A DNA stretch of 64,000 bases from Plantago ovata (lineage: Eukaryota; Streptophyta; Magnoliopsida; Lamiales; Plantaginaceae): NCBI GenBank assembly GCA_028274465.1, contig CM051458.1, positions 103,742,855 through 103,806,854 of the forward strand. Direction: 5' to 3'. The position numbers and the translations under genes were made by a program. Position 1 is the stretch's first letter. Every line of letters begins with the position of its first letter. The notes beneath the pieces are model-generated. The model saw only the letters and a list, made by a program, of their open reading frames with translations. It was not told where the DNA came from and did not search any database. Shown here in pieces: positions 21,192 through 31,533 of the stretch.

Positions 21192-21442
21192 CTGTTCATT
21201 GCTTCAATTGATTAGCTAGGTATAACCAGCAGCACACACGATGAAGGAGGTGGTGATTTGGGCTTATATGCTTTAGTTGAGGAGTGGAGAGGAAGAGTGC
21301 TACCTAGACACACAACTTATTTATTTGTTTGGATAATAATTTGATATACTAATCCGCTCAAGAACAAGTGAAGCACTTTGTTTTTGTTCTCTATTTCGAG
21401 GGTTGGTTTGACCTCAACACAAATGAAAGGGGACGTAATTTG

Positions 21443-21700
21443 GTACTTACTCCGTCCAATAACAAATGAAACACATTGTTTTGTTGACTCTTTCGAGAGT
21501 CGGTTTGACCTCAAATTAATCCTAAATTATACAATGAAAATAATTAAACATACTATATTATCAAAGTAGAATGTTTATATTTTCATAATATAAAGTTTTA
21601 ATTATTTTCGTTGTATGATTTGGGATTAATTTGAGGTCAAACTGACATCGAAAAAGTCAACTAAACAAAGTTTTCATTTGTTGTTGGATGGAGGAAGTAC
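21443..21700. mobile_element. Stowaway-like MITE
   Basis: GTACTTACTCCGTCCAATAA and the complement of the right end, GTACTTCCTCCATCCAACAA, continue as inverted repeats for about 80 bp, through TTTGACCTCAAATTAATCC. A diverged half copy lies just to the left (about 21340-21420), and a further fragment near 39935-40000 shares the interior. Confidence 0.8.
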
Positions 21701-21704
21701 AATC

Positions 21705-21975
21705 CAATCCATGAATTGAATTTGATCCGATTCTATCCGGACCAGAAAAAATTTACAACTCATCGGGTCCGATCCGAGCTTAGTCCGGATTGGATCGGTC
21801 CGCATCCATATGGATCCACCCAAAAAAACGTATTTTTGTGGTGATTTTTTAAATTTTTTTCGCATTGGATCCTGGCCTAATCCGGAAATTTAGAAATTGG
21901 CCCAGTACGGATCCGATCCGTCCGAATCCGGACCAATAGTGAACCAGTCCAAACCGGACCAATTGCAAGCCTAGG
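21705..21975. repeat. Repeat rich in GGATCCGATCCG-type motifs
   Basis: Dense direct and inverted variants of GATCCGGA, TCCGGACC and GGATCGGTCC. Comparable stretches occur at 39715-39920, 45545-46135 and 50620-50715. No coding potential. Confidence 0.6.
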
Positions 21976-21989
21976 CGGGACATCTAAAA

Positions 21990-22085
21990 TTATTACTCCC
22001 TCTCTCCGTTCAAAATTAGTTACACTAGGTTGACTTTTTATGGTCATCATTTTTATAGTTTAACGACAAATTACTTTTAAACTTT
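21990..22085 (+). mobile_element. Half of a Stowaway-like MITE
   Basis: TTACTCCCTCTCTCCGTTC with the usual subterminal sequence, but no matching right end nearby. Confidence 0.45.
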
Positions 22086-22371
22086 AATGGTAAAACCTAG
22101 TCCGGACTGCACACATTTTGTTGTCTAGTCTGGACCTTTTAATCTGCCGTCCACATGGAAAGCTTATAGTCCTGATGGAGTTTTCTCTTCAGCGAACTAG
22201 GGGAATACTAAAGCTTGATTTATGAAATACTAAATCGTTAACAGGAGGTGTATTTCTCCGCTCTAAGTGATATAGCTTTAGCTGTATAGAGAGAGTTGTA
22301 CTCTTTCCTTGAGCTAACTGGAACTTACTTGTTGAGGTTCAACTCTGATTAGGGTTTAATTCAATCAATCG

Positions 22372-23626
22372 ATGGATTTGAATCCAGAAACCACTCGAAG
22401 AAGCAGATGATAATCCAACCACGTACGTAATCTTTTCTCCTTCTTCAATTCGTTAATGCGTGGATCGTTTCTCCTTTGTTTGCAAATTTTTAATTTCTGT
22501 CGATGCGTTTAATTCAAATGTTGTGAGTGATTGATTAAACTAATTGAATTCTTTTTTTTTTTTTTTCAATAATTCCAGGGCGAAGAAACATGTTTACAAG
22601 GATCCCGATGATGGCCTTCAGAGATTCATTGTATGTACTAGTAGTAGTATTAGTTATCCATGCTCATTTCATTTGTTAATTGCTAGTACTGAGTTCTTTG
22701 TATTTTTTCGTTTTCATGTTTGTCGTTTCATTGACTGTATATGAATAAGGTTTATGCCACAGAATATAAAGTAGTACTGCTATATATGTTTGTTTAAAAT
22801 GCTAGCTAATTACCTCCTTAGCAGTGCCTTGCCAATCCTACCATCATTCACTGTATGTAGTAGCAGCAGTAGTAGGCTAGCTATCGATGCTCATATGTTA
22901 ATTGTTACCAAATTGTTTGTAATTTTTCATTTGGTCATTTCATTGACTCTATTGAACAAGGATTATGCCAGAAAACATATGAAGTAGTACTGTTATATGT
23001 GTGCTTAAAATGCTAGCTAGTTGCCTCCTTAATTGGAGAAACTATCTTTTTTGGTTGGACTTTGTGAATACCAAATACTACTTAAATGGTGATATTTGTG
23101 AGTTCGTTATATGATGATGAATAGAATGCTTGAATCTTGAGATGTTTCTTGGAGGTGGAGGCTGATAGGAAGTGATTTAATGAATGTATGCTTGTGAATT
23201 CCATGTTTAAGTAAATGCTAGTTCTGTTTCATTCTTGAGGACTCTGTTTGTCGATTACGTTCTTGTGGTTAATGTTATAGAATTTTGGGTTTATTTTCTG
23301 CCTTTTGGTTTTGCAGATTGAGCTCAAAACCGGTACTTTGAAGATGAAGCTTTTATTGGCTATCTGAAATATCTTCAGAATTGGCAAAGACCTGAATACG
23401 TGAAGTTTATAATGTAAGTTCTGAATCTTCATGCTCTTGTTACTGCCTCTTCATATGACTTCTCCGTTTTTACGTTTTGAAGCATTTGGAGAGCACTAAT
23501 GCTCGTAAATAGAATGAAAATTTATTCAGATATCCAATATTTTACAAGGTATCGCATTGTATGTACTTCCTTGAGCTTCTCCAGAATAAGAACTTCCGCA
23601 GTGCAATGGCATATCCAGCAAACAAG
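22372..23626 (+). pseudogene. Mediator subunit 31 (MED31/SOH1) pseudogene
   Basis: Segments in order are: ATG at 22372 with EEADDNPTT visible after a frame change, ending at a GTACGT donor; 22579-22630 encoding KKHVYKDPDDGLQRFI; 23317-23413 with NRYFEDEAFIGYLKYLQNWQ and RPEYVKFIM; and 23530-23626 with MYFLELLQNKNFRSAMAYP and ANK. These follow the highly conserved MED31 order with intron positions kept. However, the segment corresponding to EFVQCLANPTYIHYL is deleted between GAG and CTCAA in the third piece, the first exon is out of frame, extra bases precede MYFLELL, and no final exon follows. It arose by DNA duplication, not retrotransposition, because introns remain. Confidence 0.85.
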
Positions 23627-23888
23627 GTTTTTTTCCCTTATCTGAACTTTAGCGTGTAGTTTATTGTGACTATGTTTCTTTCTTTTGACCGTACATTTAT
23701 ATCAACTACGTTTGAGAGTAAAGAGGTATATCATTTCATTTATAATAACTTTACAGATGGAGTGGTATCACATTGAAACTTCATTTATAATAACTTTAGA
23801 GATTGATAAATGTGTTCTAGGATGGGTGATCACATTGAGAAATTTTCTAATGAGGACAGGGTGCACGGAAAAGGACACGTGTTGGTTT

Positions 23889-24140
23889 GGAAGGAGGTGT
23901 TTGAGGAAGATACTGATGAGATTTTGTGTAAGTGTAGTTTGGAAAGATTAAAAGAGATGGAGGTGAATAAGGAACTGTCGATTGTGATGAACGTGCTAAA
24001 CATGACGTGTTTTAGGAAGGGTGTGATTGGGGATTCGAAGAATTATTTGACCCTCAGAAATGGATGAGCAAATCGATCTGACTAGTCAGGTTAAGCTTGA
24101 AACCTTTGGACTTTCTCTTCGAGGTTTAGAAACTATTCTA
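23889..24140 (+). pseudogene. Displaced copy of sulfotransferase last exon
   Basis: Encodes CSLERLKEMEVNKE, NVLNMTCFRKGVIGDSKNYL and then, after frame loss, ANRSD. This matches the C-terminal exon of the sulfotransferase at 25350-25620 along its full length, including the 3' flank, with scattered changes. The PAPS-binding RKGxxGDWKN motif has become RKGVIGDSKN. It sits about 400 bp upstream of the intact copy, as expected from unequal exchange or a deleted tandem gene. Confidence 0.85.
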
Positions 24141-24543
24141 ATCGGATCAATAAGGATACAGGCAGGATGGGAGTATGTTTCAACTTTCAAACTCACGGCA
24201 GATTATATTAAAAATTGTAGTGTTAATTAATTATAAGATTTGGAATTGTTAATTAATTACTACTCATATGTCTGGTCATACATATTACATATTAGGATTT
24301 GTAAATTTTATCTTTTGAGTACCATGAGCAGAAGTCAGATCCAAAGGATTTAAAGAATGTATTTTGTCTAGCCTGGAGATCCACAATATAATTGTAGTTT
24401 ATATCCAACCAACACATGGGTAGAGTAACATGCTTAAGCTGCTTATGAAAATCTCAGTGATGATCAACACCACTATTTTATATGTAGGCGCATATTCATT
24501 CATTTTTCTGCAACCTATCTTCATTTGTTCTCCATCTCCAACA

Positions 24544-25601
24544 ATGTCACAGGACGTTGAAAACTCACTAGAAGAGCTACCAAAGGCGTTTTTCTGGAAC
24601 ATCATGGATATCTGTCAGTGGGAAAACGGTTGGTTCGAGCCGGGCCTGATAAAGCCTGCAATGACGTTCCGTTCCACCTTCCAGGCCAGAAACGATGACA
24701 TCCTCCTCGCCTCTCCTATAAAAACCGGCACCACCTGGCTCAAGTCCCTAGTCCTCTCCATCACTACAAACAACAAAGACGAAGACGTTTTAGCAACTGA
24801 AAACCCTCATTTCCATGTCCCAACCATAGAAAGCATTATCTACTCCACCAAACCACCACAAACGGACCTCTACGATGCATCCGCGGCACGTCTGCTTCAC
24901 ACGCATCTGCCGTATGCAGTTCTTCCTGATTCGATAAAAAACTCAGAAACGAAGATCGTCTACATTGCTCGGAATCCGAAAGATACATTGATTTCCATGT
25001 GGCATTTCTTCAACACCATTTTCAGCCCCTATCAGGTACTATACTATTTCAGCTAAAATATCGTACGGAGTTCTTTTTTTTTTCAGAAAACATTTAATGA
25101 TTCTTATTCCTTAAATGAACTTTAAACTCTGAACTATTATAAATCAATATTTTACAACTTTTGTACCAGGATCCACTCCCATTACAGAAAGCTGTGGACT
25201 GTTTTTGCTCGGGAGTTCATCAATATGGGCCGTTTTTTGACAATGTGTTGGGCTATTGGGTCGAGAGTCAGAAGAGGCCGGACAAAATATTGTTTCTCAA
25301 GTATGAGGAATTGAAGAGTGATCCAAAAGGGTAAGTTGGGAAAATTGCTGAGTTTTTGGGGAAGGAGGTGTGGGGTGAAGAGATTGATGGGATTTTGTGG
25401 AGGTGTAGTTTGGAGAGATTGAAAGAGATGGAGGTGAATAAGGAAGGGTCGATTGTGGTGAACGTGCCAAACAAGACGTATTTCAGGAAAGGTATGGTCG
25501 GAGATTGGAAGAATTATTTGACCCCGGAGATGGAAGAACAGATCGATCTGACTAGTCGGGTTAAGCTTGAGGCTTTTGGGCTTTTCTTTGAGGTTTTTTG
25601 A
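24544..25601 (+). pseudogene. Cytosolic sulfotransferase (SOT/SULT1-like), two exons, one internal stop
   Basis: Exons are 24544-25035 and 25170-25601, joined in phase 0 by a GT-AG intron, for about 307 codons. Such enzymes transfer sulfate from PAPS to hydroxyl groups of small molecules. Motifs present are SPIKTGTTWLKSL (PAPS 5'-phosphosulfate loop), THLPYAVLP with the catalytic His, RNPKDTLISMWHF (3'-phosphate binding) and the C-terminal RKGMVGDWKNYLTPEM. The start at 24544 is preferred because it gives the usual cytosolic N-terminus; upstream ATGs would add a hydrophobic leader. At 25332-25334 a TAA interrupts DPKG-stop-VGKIAEFLG where the family normally has a Gln/Lys, consistent with a CAA-to-TAA change. 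The frame is otherwise open, so the loss is recent, or the allele or assembly carries the stop. Confidence 0.85.
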
Positions 25602-26573
25602 AACCATTTGGATCAGGTTTGTTCAGATCTGATTTGGTGCTAGGATTCGCATATCGCATGTATTACCTTTTTTTTTTTTTTTTTTTTCTTTTTAATATTA
25701 CTGAAACTGGAGATATTATATTTACTTCTTTAGTTTTCTGGACTAGTTGTTTTGGTTAGTTTCTGATTTGATATTTATAAGCTTTATACTCTCTTAGATT
25801 GGCTTTGTTTGTTTCTTTGCCCATTCATAATGTTGAAATTGAACCATACAATAATCAATATACACAATGTCCTGTACAAGCATAATCATCCATACATGAT
25901 CATTAATTCAGTAAATTAGTATATTCTAATGTAAAGCCCAAAGTAAGAGTAACTGCTAGAGATGAACTTAGAATCACAAAACCCAGTCCATTATACTTGA
26001 GGATTAAAGTCATAAAACTATAGTACGAGTATAATTAAAGACTATAAACTGTTCAGAATCTTAGGTCCGCCGGTTACATATACACTACAGTACTCCTTAT
26101 GTTCTCTATATCTTTCTATTACTACTAGGAGTATTGCACCGTGTGACACACGGTGTGTTGGCCAAGTGCCCCGTCAACATGCCCATCAACATTAATAAAG
26201 TACAATTCATTTCAACAGGAAATAATTGTTCTTTAATTTCTTCAAACGAATCACCGCATCTTATTTGAATTAAATGCATGAGATCAACATGGAGAGTGAA
26301 CGTAGTAGCAAAACTTTGTTGCAAATGTCAAAATAGGTCTAGGGACATCCATACATAGTTATTCCCGTCTTGCTACACGCTATTAGGACCATTATGCATG
26401 CGGTTTGTGTCTTGACTCTTGATAATGCTTCTTCTCATTGAAGTCTTCAATGCTTGCCCCTGTTCTTGTTTCCATGTAGAAATTATACATGCATGCTTCA
26501 ATGGTGCCACAAAGAATCATATACCTGGTTGGAGATTGTTGAAGCACTAACATTCTGCAAATGACTTGCCACG
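25602..26573. other. Intergenic, no gene seen
   Basis: T run at about 25670-25687, then AT-rich sequence. A minus-strand ORF at 26106-26324 has no recognised resemblance and is not called. Confidence 0.45.
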
Positions 26574-26581
26574 GTCATAAC

Positions 26582-27013
26582 CAGGGGCGGAGCCAAGATT
26601 CGAAACTGGGGGGGCGAAATTTATGTATGTAAAAAAAATATTCGGGTGGACTTTAACAGGGTCGGGTTTCGGATATCCAAATTTTATTAAAACACCAAAA
26701 ACTAAAAATTTATATAGATAAACTAAGTTACAAAGTTCAAGCATATAAGAGTCATAACAAATTTTAAATTGTATGAGTTGCTTCTCTATTATATTAGTAC
26801 TACTAAAATAAGTACTACAGTATCTTCTTCTCTTTTTAAAGACAAATGTCTATAACTAAAAAAAGTAAAAATTAGATGCATATATATAAAAACTATATAA
26901 ATTTTTTTTTGGGGGGGGGGGGGGCATTTTAAAAAAATTTAAAAATATTACATATATACTAAAAAAAGAAAAATCTTGGGGGCGGACACCCCAGCCCCCC
27001 GGCTCCGCCCCTG
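26582..27013. mobile_element. hAT-type MITE with 8-bp target duplication
   Basis: Perfect 13-bp terminal inverted repeats, CAGGGGCGGAGCC / GGCTCCGCCCCTG, are flanked by GTCATAAC at 26574-26581 and 27014-27021. The 432-bp AT-rich interior contains a 16-base G run and no ORF. The 8-bp duplication and CAGGG ends are typical of hAT elements. Confidence 0.92.
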
Positions 27014-27021
27014 GTCATAAC

Positions 27022-28000
27022 ACGAACCAATAATCATGTTAAAAAACTACAACATGAATCTATAAGTAATCAATCACCAAGAAGCCTCGTTCATGGTTAG
27101 AGAATGGATAATGATTTGAAGTATGGGATTGTTATTGTTAAGAAGAGAAAAGGTACCTCTTTGCTAGAAACACCATCTCAAATTAAATTTTGACTAATCA
27201 AGACAAAGGGGGAGAGAGATGAGAGAGCATACATGAAAGGATTGCAGTGAATTGAAGAATGCTAATGATTAACCAAAAAATGTGAAAAACAGAAGTTGTT
27301 CTCCTTTTGCATTCAATAGAAAATCACAATTAATTACAGCAAATTACAAAGAAACCATTGCTACAGTCTAAGAATAAGAACAGTGTTACCCCATTCTCAC
27401 TTATTAGAACTTGGTAGATTGGTAGATTACATGAATAATTTTTCAAAAAATTAAAAAAAATAGATACTCCTTAAACGTTTGTGAGAGTTATAGACTCGAT
27501 ATTAGTTCCCAAATTTCTCCTTAATTGCTCTCGTTTTGAAAAAATTTGGTCAAAAATCTATGATGCTGATGGAATTTCAAATATACAGGACGTAGTAAGA
27601 AATTATTTTTGTAATTATATACCTTATAAATATACTTCTGGGTCCTAGGCTTTAGCTAATATAATAAATGTATATGTTTGCAGTAATCTCTTGTGATGCA
27701 GGGAAAACCATTGAATTCTTCTATAGAGCTACATACATTTTTTCTTTGAGCTAATCGAAAGGGTCGGGTCCAAATCACATAGGCTCGGGTAATTGATGTT
27801 CTGCACTTACAGTTTTTCGCAATGCATGAGACACAAGGGATTAGGTTTTGCTCTAGGTGGTTTTAAAGCTCCTGCAAAGTGACTGATCATTCGTTTGGCC
27901 GTTGAATCATGCTCCATTGTCATGCAATGTCAGAAAGGAATGATCATGCAATGTTGGGCAAGTAGGGGTATCATGATAATTGAACTTATGTTTAATGTCT
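27022..28000. other. Intergenic, no gene seen
   Basis: AT-rich sequence without recognisable coding, RNA or repeat structure. Confidence 0.45.
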
Positions 28001-28002
28001 CC

Positions 28003-28010
28003 TATATAAG
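28003..28010 (+). promoter_or_regulatory. TATA-like motif upstream of long foldback
   Basis: CCTATATAAGAACC is a good TATA consensus about 165 bp before the hairpin at 28174, followed by a pyrimidine-rich stretch that could contain a start site. It is assigned only by position. Confidence 0.35.
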
Positions 28011-28173
28011 AACCTGATTGGGATCAATAAGATATATTACTCTCTTTCCATTCGTATCTTTCTCTCTTTTAAAAATATGGGAGGCTTATTTACTCCGATT
28101 TGTTGTTGTGACAGCAACTCCGACTCTTATGGGTGCGCTGTGGGAAGCAGCGAGAACCTTCAAACTAGCATTT

Positions 28174-28493
28174 ATTACTGCTTTAGTTGTGCCAAGGCGT
28201 TCTGGAACGAAAATGCTATGAATGAGCATAATCGTGCACACAATTAGAAAATAAGCAAAACAGGCAGGTCATACTTGCGGACTGTGCAGTACTATTATTG
28301 AATCGGAGGTATATATGACCCGTGCGGCCGTGCCTGATGGTTCACGGCCTCCGGCTCAAAGATAGTACCGCAATACTGCAATAGTCCGCACTTGTGCCCG
28401 TCCCCTGTTTTGCTTGTTTTTGTGTGTACTGACCGATTGTGGTTGTTCATGCATTTTCATTTGCGAGCGGCTTGTCACAACTAAAGCAGTAAT
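28174..28493. other. 320-nt foldback: MITE or hairpin-RNA locus
   Basis: The outer 18 bases, ATTACTGCTTTAGTTGTG, are perfectly complementary to 28476-28493. Pairing continues inward, with mismatches and small bulges, through GAAAATGC/ATGAA, AAGCAAAACAGG, TTGCGGACT-GCAGTA, a CGGAGG/CCTCCG helix and an inner GGCCGTG/CACGGCC helix closed by a 10-base loop. Nearly the whole segment is therefore one stem. The GC content is higher than its surroundings. TA at both outer edges would allow a Stowaway-type insertion. No known miRNA family was recognised. Confidence 0.75.
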
Positions 28494-28584
28494 ATCGACT
28501 AAGTTACATAGCTGCGGCCATCTATGGTATCTTCGGATGCACAGTTTAGTTTAACTATGACGAGTCATGTCGTAGTCGTAGTAG

Positions 28585-28662
28585 TGTACATCTCTTTCTA
28601 CACGAAGTACATACACACAATGCACAAAACCTAATTCCCAAACTAATGTACAGCTGGTAGTG
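28585..28662. repeat. Direct repeat, copy 1 (copy 2 at 29886-29975)
   Basis: GTACATCTCTTTCTACACGA to TGTACAGCTGGTAG, including CACAAAACCTAATTCCCAAA, recurs at 29886-29975 with few changes. The copies bracket about 1.2 kb containing a LINE insertion; they are direct repeats from a local duplication or LTR-like ends. Confidence 0.75.
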
Positions 28663-29006
28663 TGAATTATCAACATCAGAAGTACTAAGAAGAAAGACGA
28701 GCTAACAAAGCGAAAGAAAGCTGGAATGAAAAGGAGTTTGAATTAAGTTGTACGTCCAACTGAGAGACGTGTACCATAGGGATTAGGATTGTACCTTACG
28801 CTTACTAGTTAGTACTCTCTCTGTTATAAATAGGAAACACATAGAACAGAGAGCTATCTGCTCATTTTATTTTTCTTCTTCTTTACTCATTCTTGAACGA
28901 CTGTAACTGTAAATCAATCATTCAATCTATATTACAGTTTCAGTTAATAGTAGGTAGTACAACTGGTAAATAATTTCTTTTACTTTTTTATTCGAGCCGG
29001 AAATGA

Positions 29007-29642
29007 TTTTTTTTTTTTTTTTTTTGACGAAGTAGCTTTTTATTCCTTCTTAGAGACTATACAGAGCTTGATTAGGGGCCGTTTCCACAAGTCGGGTGGT
29101 TACCCCAGATATATCCATTACAAAACATGTTTCAAGCTAAGCTGGTAAAAGGTCCCAAGTCCATGTCGTAACTAGGTGTGATTCAACGACGAACTGATGA
29201 GCTACAACGTCATGCGTAAATCTACTACTGGCAACTTTAGAGAGGAGGTCAGCAAGAGTATTCTTCTCCCTATAGATGTTGTGAATGTAGATGGCCCCAA
29301 AATTCGACTTAAGCTGGTGTATTTCAGTCGCAAGTGTCCAAGCCGGTCGAGGAGGATCCAGCTTCCTATACAAGATATTAAGAGCATACTGAGAATCATT
29401 TTTAATGAGAATAGACGAAATATTCAGATTTCTTGCAGCAACTAAGCCGGCTTTAATAGCCCATAATTCTGCTGTATGGTTGTCGCACTTGCCCACAAAA
29501 CAAAATTGCCTATGCCTTGAAGAAAATGGCCCTGAGGGTCAGTCAGAACACACCCTATTCTCGCATCCCCATTGTTTAAACTGATCCATCAGTAAACAAG
29601 CAGTACACCCAGGGGAGGAGGTATGAAGTGACAAGGAGTTGG
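29007..29642 (-). mobile_element. 5'-truncated LINE with RNase H domain and target duplications
   Basis: Flanked by about 26-bp target duplications ending TTATTCGAGCCGGAAATGA at 28981-29006 and TTATTCAAGCCGGAAATGA at 29643-29668. The T run at 29007-29025 is the poly-A tail of a minus-strand element. The interior encodes a plant L1-type RNase H domain: FTDGS, CVLTDPQGHF, HTAELWAIKAGL, SILIKNDSQYALNIL and YREKNTLADLLSK. Asp and Glu of the active site are visible, but frame breaks occur near 29500-29580. Confidence 0.88.
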
Positions 29643-29668
29643 TATTTTTTTATTCAAGCCGGAAATGA

Positions 29669-30240
29669 GTTGGTAAACGTTAACAAATGGGTGTCCGAAA
29701 ATCCAATGTTTTCATAAATACAATTTGACCCAACTTCGTTTTGTAATGGACCAATCCGACGTGGGAATGGCCCCGATCCAAGCTTTGTACACCCTCTAAG
29801 TAGTAGGAATAAAATACTACTTCGTAAAAAAAAAAAATTACTCTGTTTATATGGATAGCAGAGCTAACTAACTTAACCGCCAGAATGTACAGCTCTTTCA
29901 ACACGAAGTACACACTGGCATTGCACAAAACCTAATTCCCAAATCAACGTACGTACAATACCTGAAGCTGGCAGTACAACTTGTTTATTTTTCTTGAATT
30001 CCACCATCTTTATCAACATTGCGCCGATCATAATTTATAAGTACTTCAATTAATTCCTTATGACGTTATTTTTGTTGATTTTTCCGAATTAAGCCGTTAA
30101 AATAATAATAAATAAATAAAATATCACTCATATTATAAGCAACGAAACATTATTATGCAGGAAAAAAACAACAACAGTGAAATGAAATATAACTAAACAC
30201 AGAGTAGTACGTACATACAATACACATATAGAACCAAATT
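29669..30240. other. Intergenic; second copy of the 28585 direct repeat
   Basis: Contains the repeat copy at 29886-29975 and the presumed 3' flank of the minus-strand oleosin gene. Nothing else was recognised. Confidence 0.5.
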
Positions 30241-30264
30241 TCCAAAAAAGCCCAGCTAGCAAAC

Positions 30265-30729
30265 TCAAGTACGGTGATGCTGCTGCTGCCCGGCGTCCGC
30301 GGTCACCTTATCCTTCATCTCCCCTGCCTTGTCCTTCATGTCTCTCGCCTTTGACGCGAGGGTCCCACGAGCTCTATCAATCTGATCAGCCCCCATCGGC
30401 TGCTTCCCAGTCACATACTTATAAATCCAAGCCAACACGCTCAGTCCCGCAGCCCCAAACCCACCCGAAGCCAGAAACCCTGATACCACCAAGAATGCTG
30501 TTATCGCAGCCGGAACGAGAACCGGGCTGAAGATAACAAGCAGAGGCGTGGCCAGGGTGAGTGCGATGACAGTGCCGGCTAGGGTGAGGCCGGAGAGGAC
30601 GAGGAGGGAGCCGCCGGCGGTGATGGCGGTGGCGCCCTTGACCAGTTGGTGGCTGAGGGGCTGTTGGGTTTGGGTGGAGGACGTGTGTTGGGTCCTGGGG
30701 TCTTGTTGCTGGTAGTGAGTAGTTGCCAT
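30265..30729 (-). CDS. Oleosin, H-form, single exon
   Basis: 154 residues, a complete open frame. The N-terminus (1-28) is polar and Gln-rich. The central hydrophobic hairpin (about 30-105) contains the proline knot P62-x5-SP69-x3-P73 in [13 protein letters not shown], which is diagnostic of oleosins. The C-terminus is an amphipathic region, [18 protein letters not shown], containing the insertion that marks the high-molecular-weight (H) form. Oleosins coat seed oil bodies and keep them from coalescing, and the protein inserts from the ER membrane. The single-exon structure fits the family. Upstream sequence at 30791-30902 holds a TATA box with RY and ABRE-like motifs, fitting embryo expression. 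Confidence 0.96.
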   Translation of the reverse strand: MATTHYQQQDPRTQHTSSTQTQQPLSHQLVKGATAITAGGSLLVLSGLTLAGTVIALTLATPLLVIFSPVLVPAAITAFLVVSGFLASGGFGAAGLSVLAWIYKYVTGKQPMGADQIDRARGTLASKARDMKDKAGEMKDKVTADAGQQQHHRT

Positions 30730-30790
30730 TTTGTGTTAAATTGATGGAGTGGATTGTAATTTGTGGGGATTGTGAGGGGGGAAATGGTGA

Positions 30791-30902
30791 ATTTATATAG
30801 GGAGGGGGAAGGGGGTACGTGTTGGCATGCAAGGGTAACGTGGTGAGAGAGCTGCATGCAAAGGTTGCATGTTTTGGGAGGTGTTTGTTTTGGGACACGT
30901 CC
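30791..30902 (-). promoter_or_regulatory. Seed-type promoter of oleosin gene
   Basis: On the minus strand CTATATAAAT (30791-30800) lies about 65 bp before the start codon. Further upstream are RY motifs CATGCA/TGCATG at 30826-30831, 30853-30860 and 30866-30871. ACGT cores lie at about 30816-30822, 30838-30843 and 30894-30900 (ABRE/G-box type). RY plus ABRE clusters bind ABI3/FUS3/LEC2 and bZIP factors in seed-storage and oleosin promoters. Confidence 0.8.
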
Positions 30903-31097
30903 TTTTTGGCTTTACTGGATTTTGGAGCTTGATGATGATCCATCAGCAATTGGATGAGCACCGGATGGGTTTATACCATGGGCGCCTAACCATAGCAACA
31001 CCGTCTAATATGCTGCTATCTAATTCTAACTTAGAATATCATATTCATATATCTATTTATGTGCCTCTCTATTCTAATACTAATAGAAGGTCTCGTA

Positions 31098-31330
31098 ATA
31101 GTTTTTTTTCGAAATCAAGTAGATGCATTAAACAGAAATAGAAATATCGTTTACAAATTGATATAAGCTAAATTATCCTTCCTAATTACATCATATAGCC
31201 AAATAGGACATATATCCCAGATATACACATGAGAGGATTCAAAAGGTTTCGGTCTGCTTCGACCAAACGTACGTTTCCTTCCTTCATTTGCCAACACGTC
31301 TGCCACCTGATTTTATGAATAGTTATTCCT
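31098..31330 (-). mobile_element. LINE 3' end with RNase H terminus
   Basis: A T run at 31098-31108 followed, on the minus strand, by NQVADVLANEGRKRTFGRSR and CPIWLYDVIRKDNLAYINL, the usual end of a plant LINE RNase H region. Short truncated copy. Confidence 0.6.
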
Positions 31331-31351
31331 TCAAGGTTTCATTCTTTTCTG

Positions 31352-31533
31352 CTTCCTCCGTTTCATTAATAAGTTCCTAAGGGGACTATTCATCGCGATG
31401 TTTGACCACGTATAACTCCTAAATTACATTAGAGAAAAATATAATAAAATTATATTATAAAATTAAAAGTTATATATGGTCAAAGGTCGCGATAAAAGAC
31501 CCCTTAAAAACTTTTTAATGAAACGGAAATAGT
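31352..31533. mobile_element. Stowaway-like MITE
   Basis: CTTCCTCCGTTTCATTAATA and its inverted partner TTTTTAATGAAACGGAAAT, with internal inverted GACCACGTATAACT / AGTTATATATGGTC. It shares most of its length with the element at 49225-49465. Confidence 0.75.

Noticed and set aside
24430..24543. N-terminal extension of the sulfotransferase from an upstream ATG
   Set aside because: Would add a hydrophobic segment foreign to cytosolic sulfotransferases; the ATG at 24544 gives the usual start.
25182..25607. Minus-strand ORF of 141 codons
   Set aside because: Shadow of the second sulfotransferase exon.
26106..26324. 72-codon minus-strand ORF
   Set aside because: No motif, no splice context and no neighbour support; likely chance.
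30419..30961. 180-codon minus-strand ORF overlapping the oleosin gene
   Set aside because: Pro/His-rich out-of-frame reading of the oleosin coding sequence; the oleosin frame carries the proline knot.
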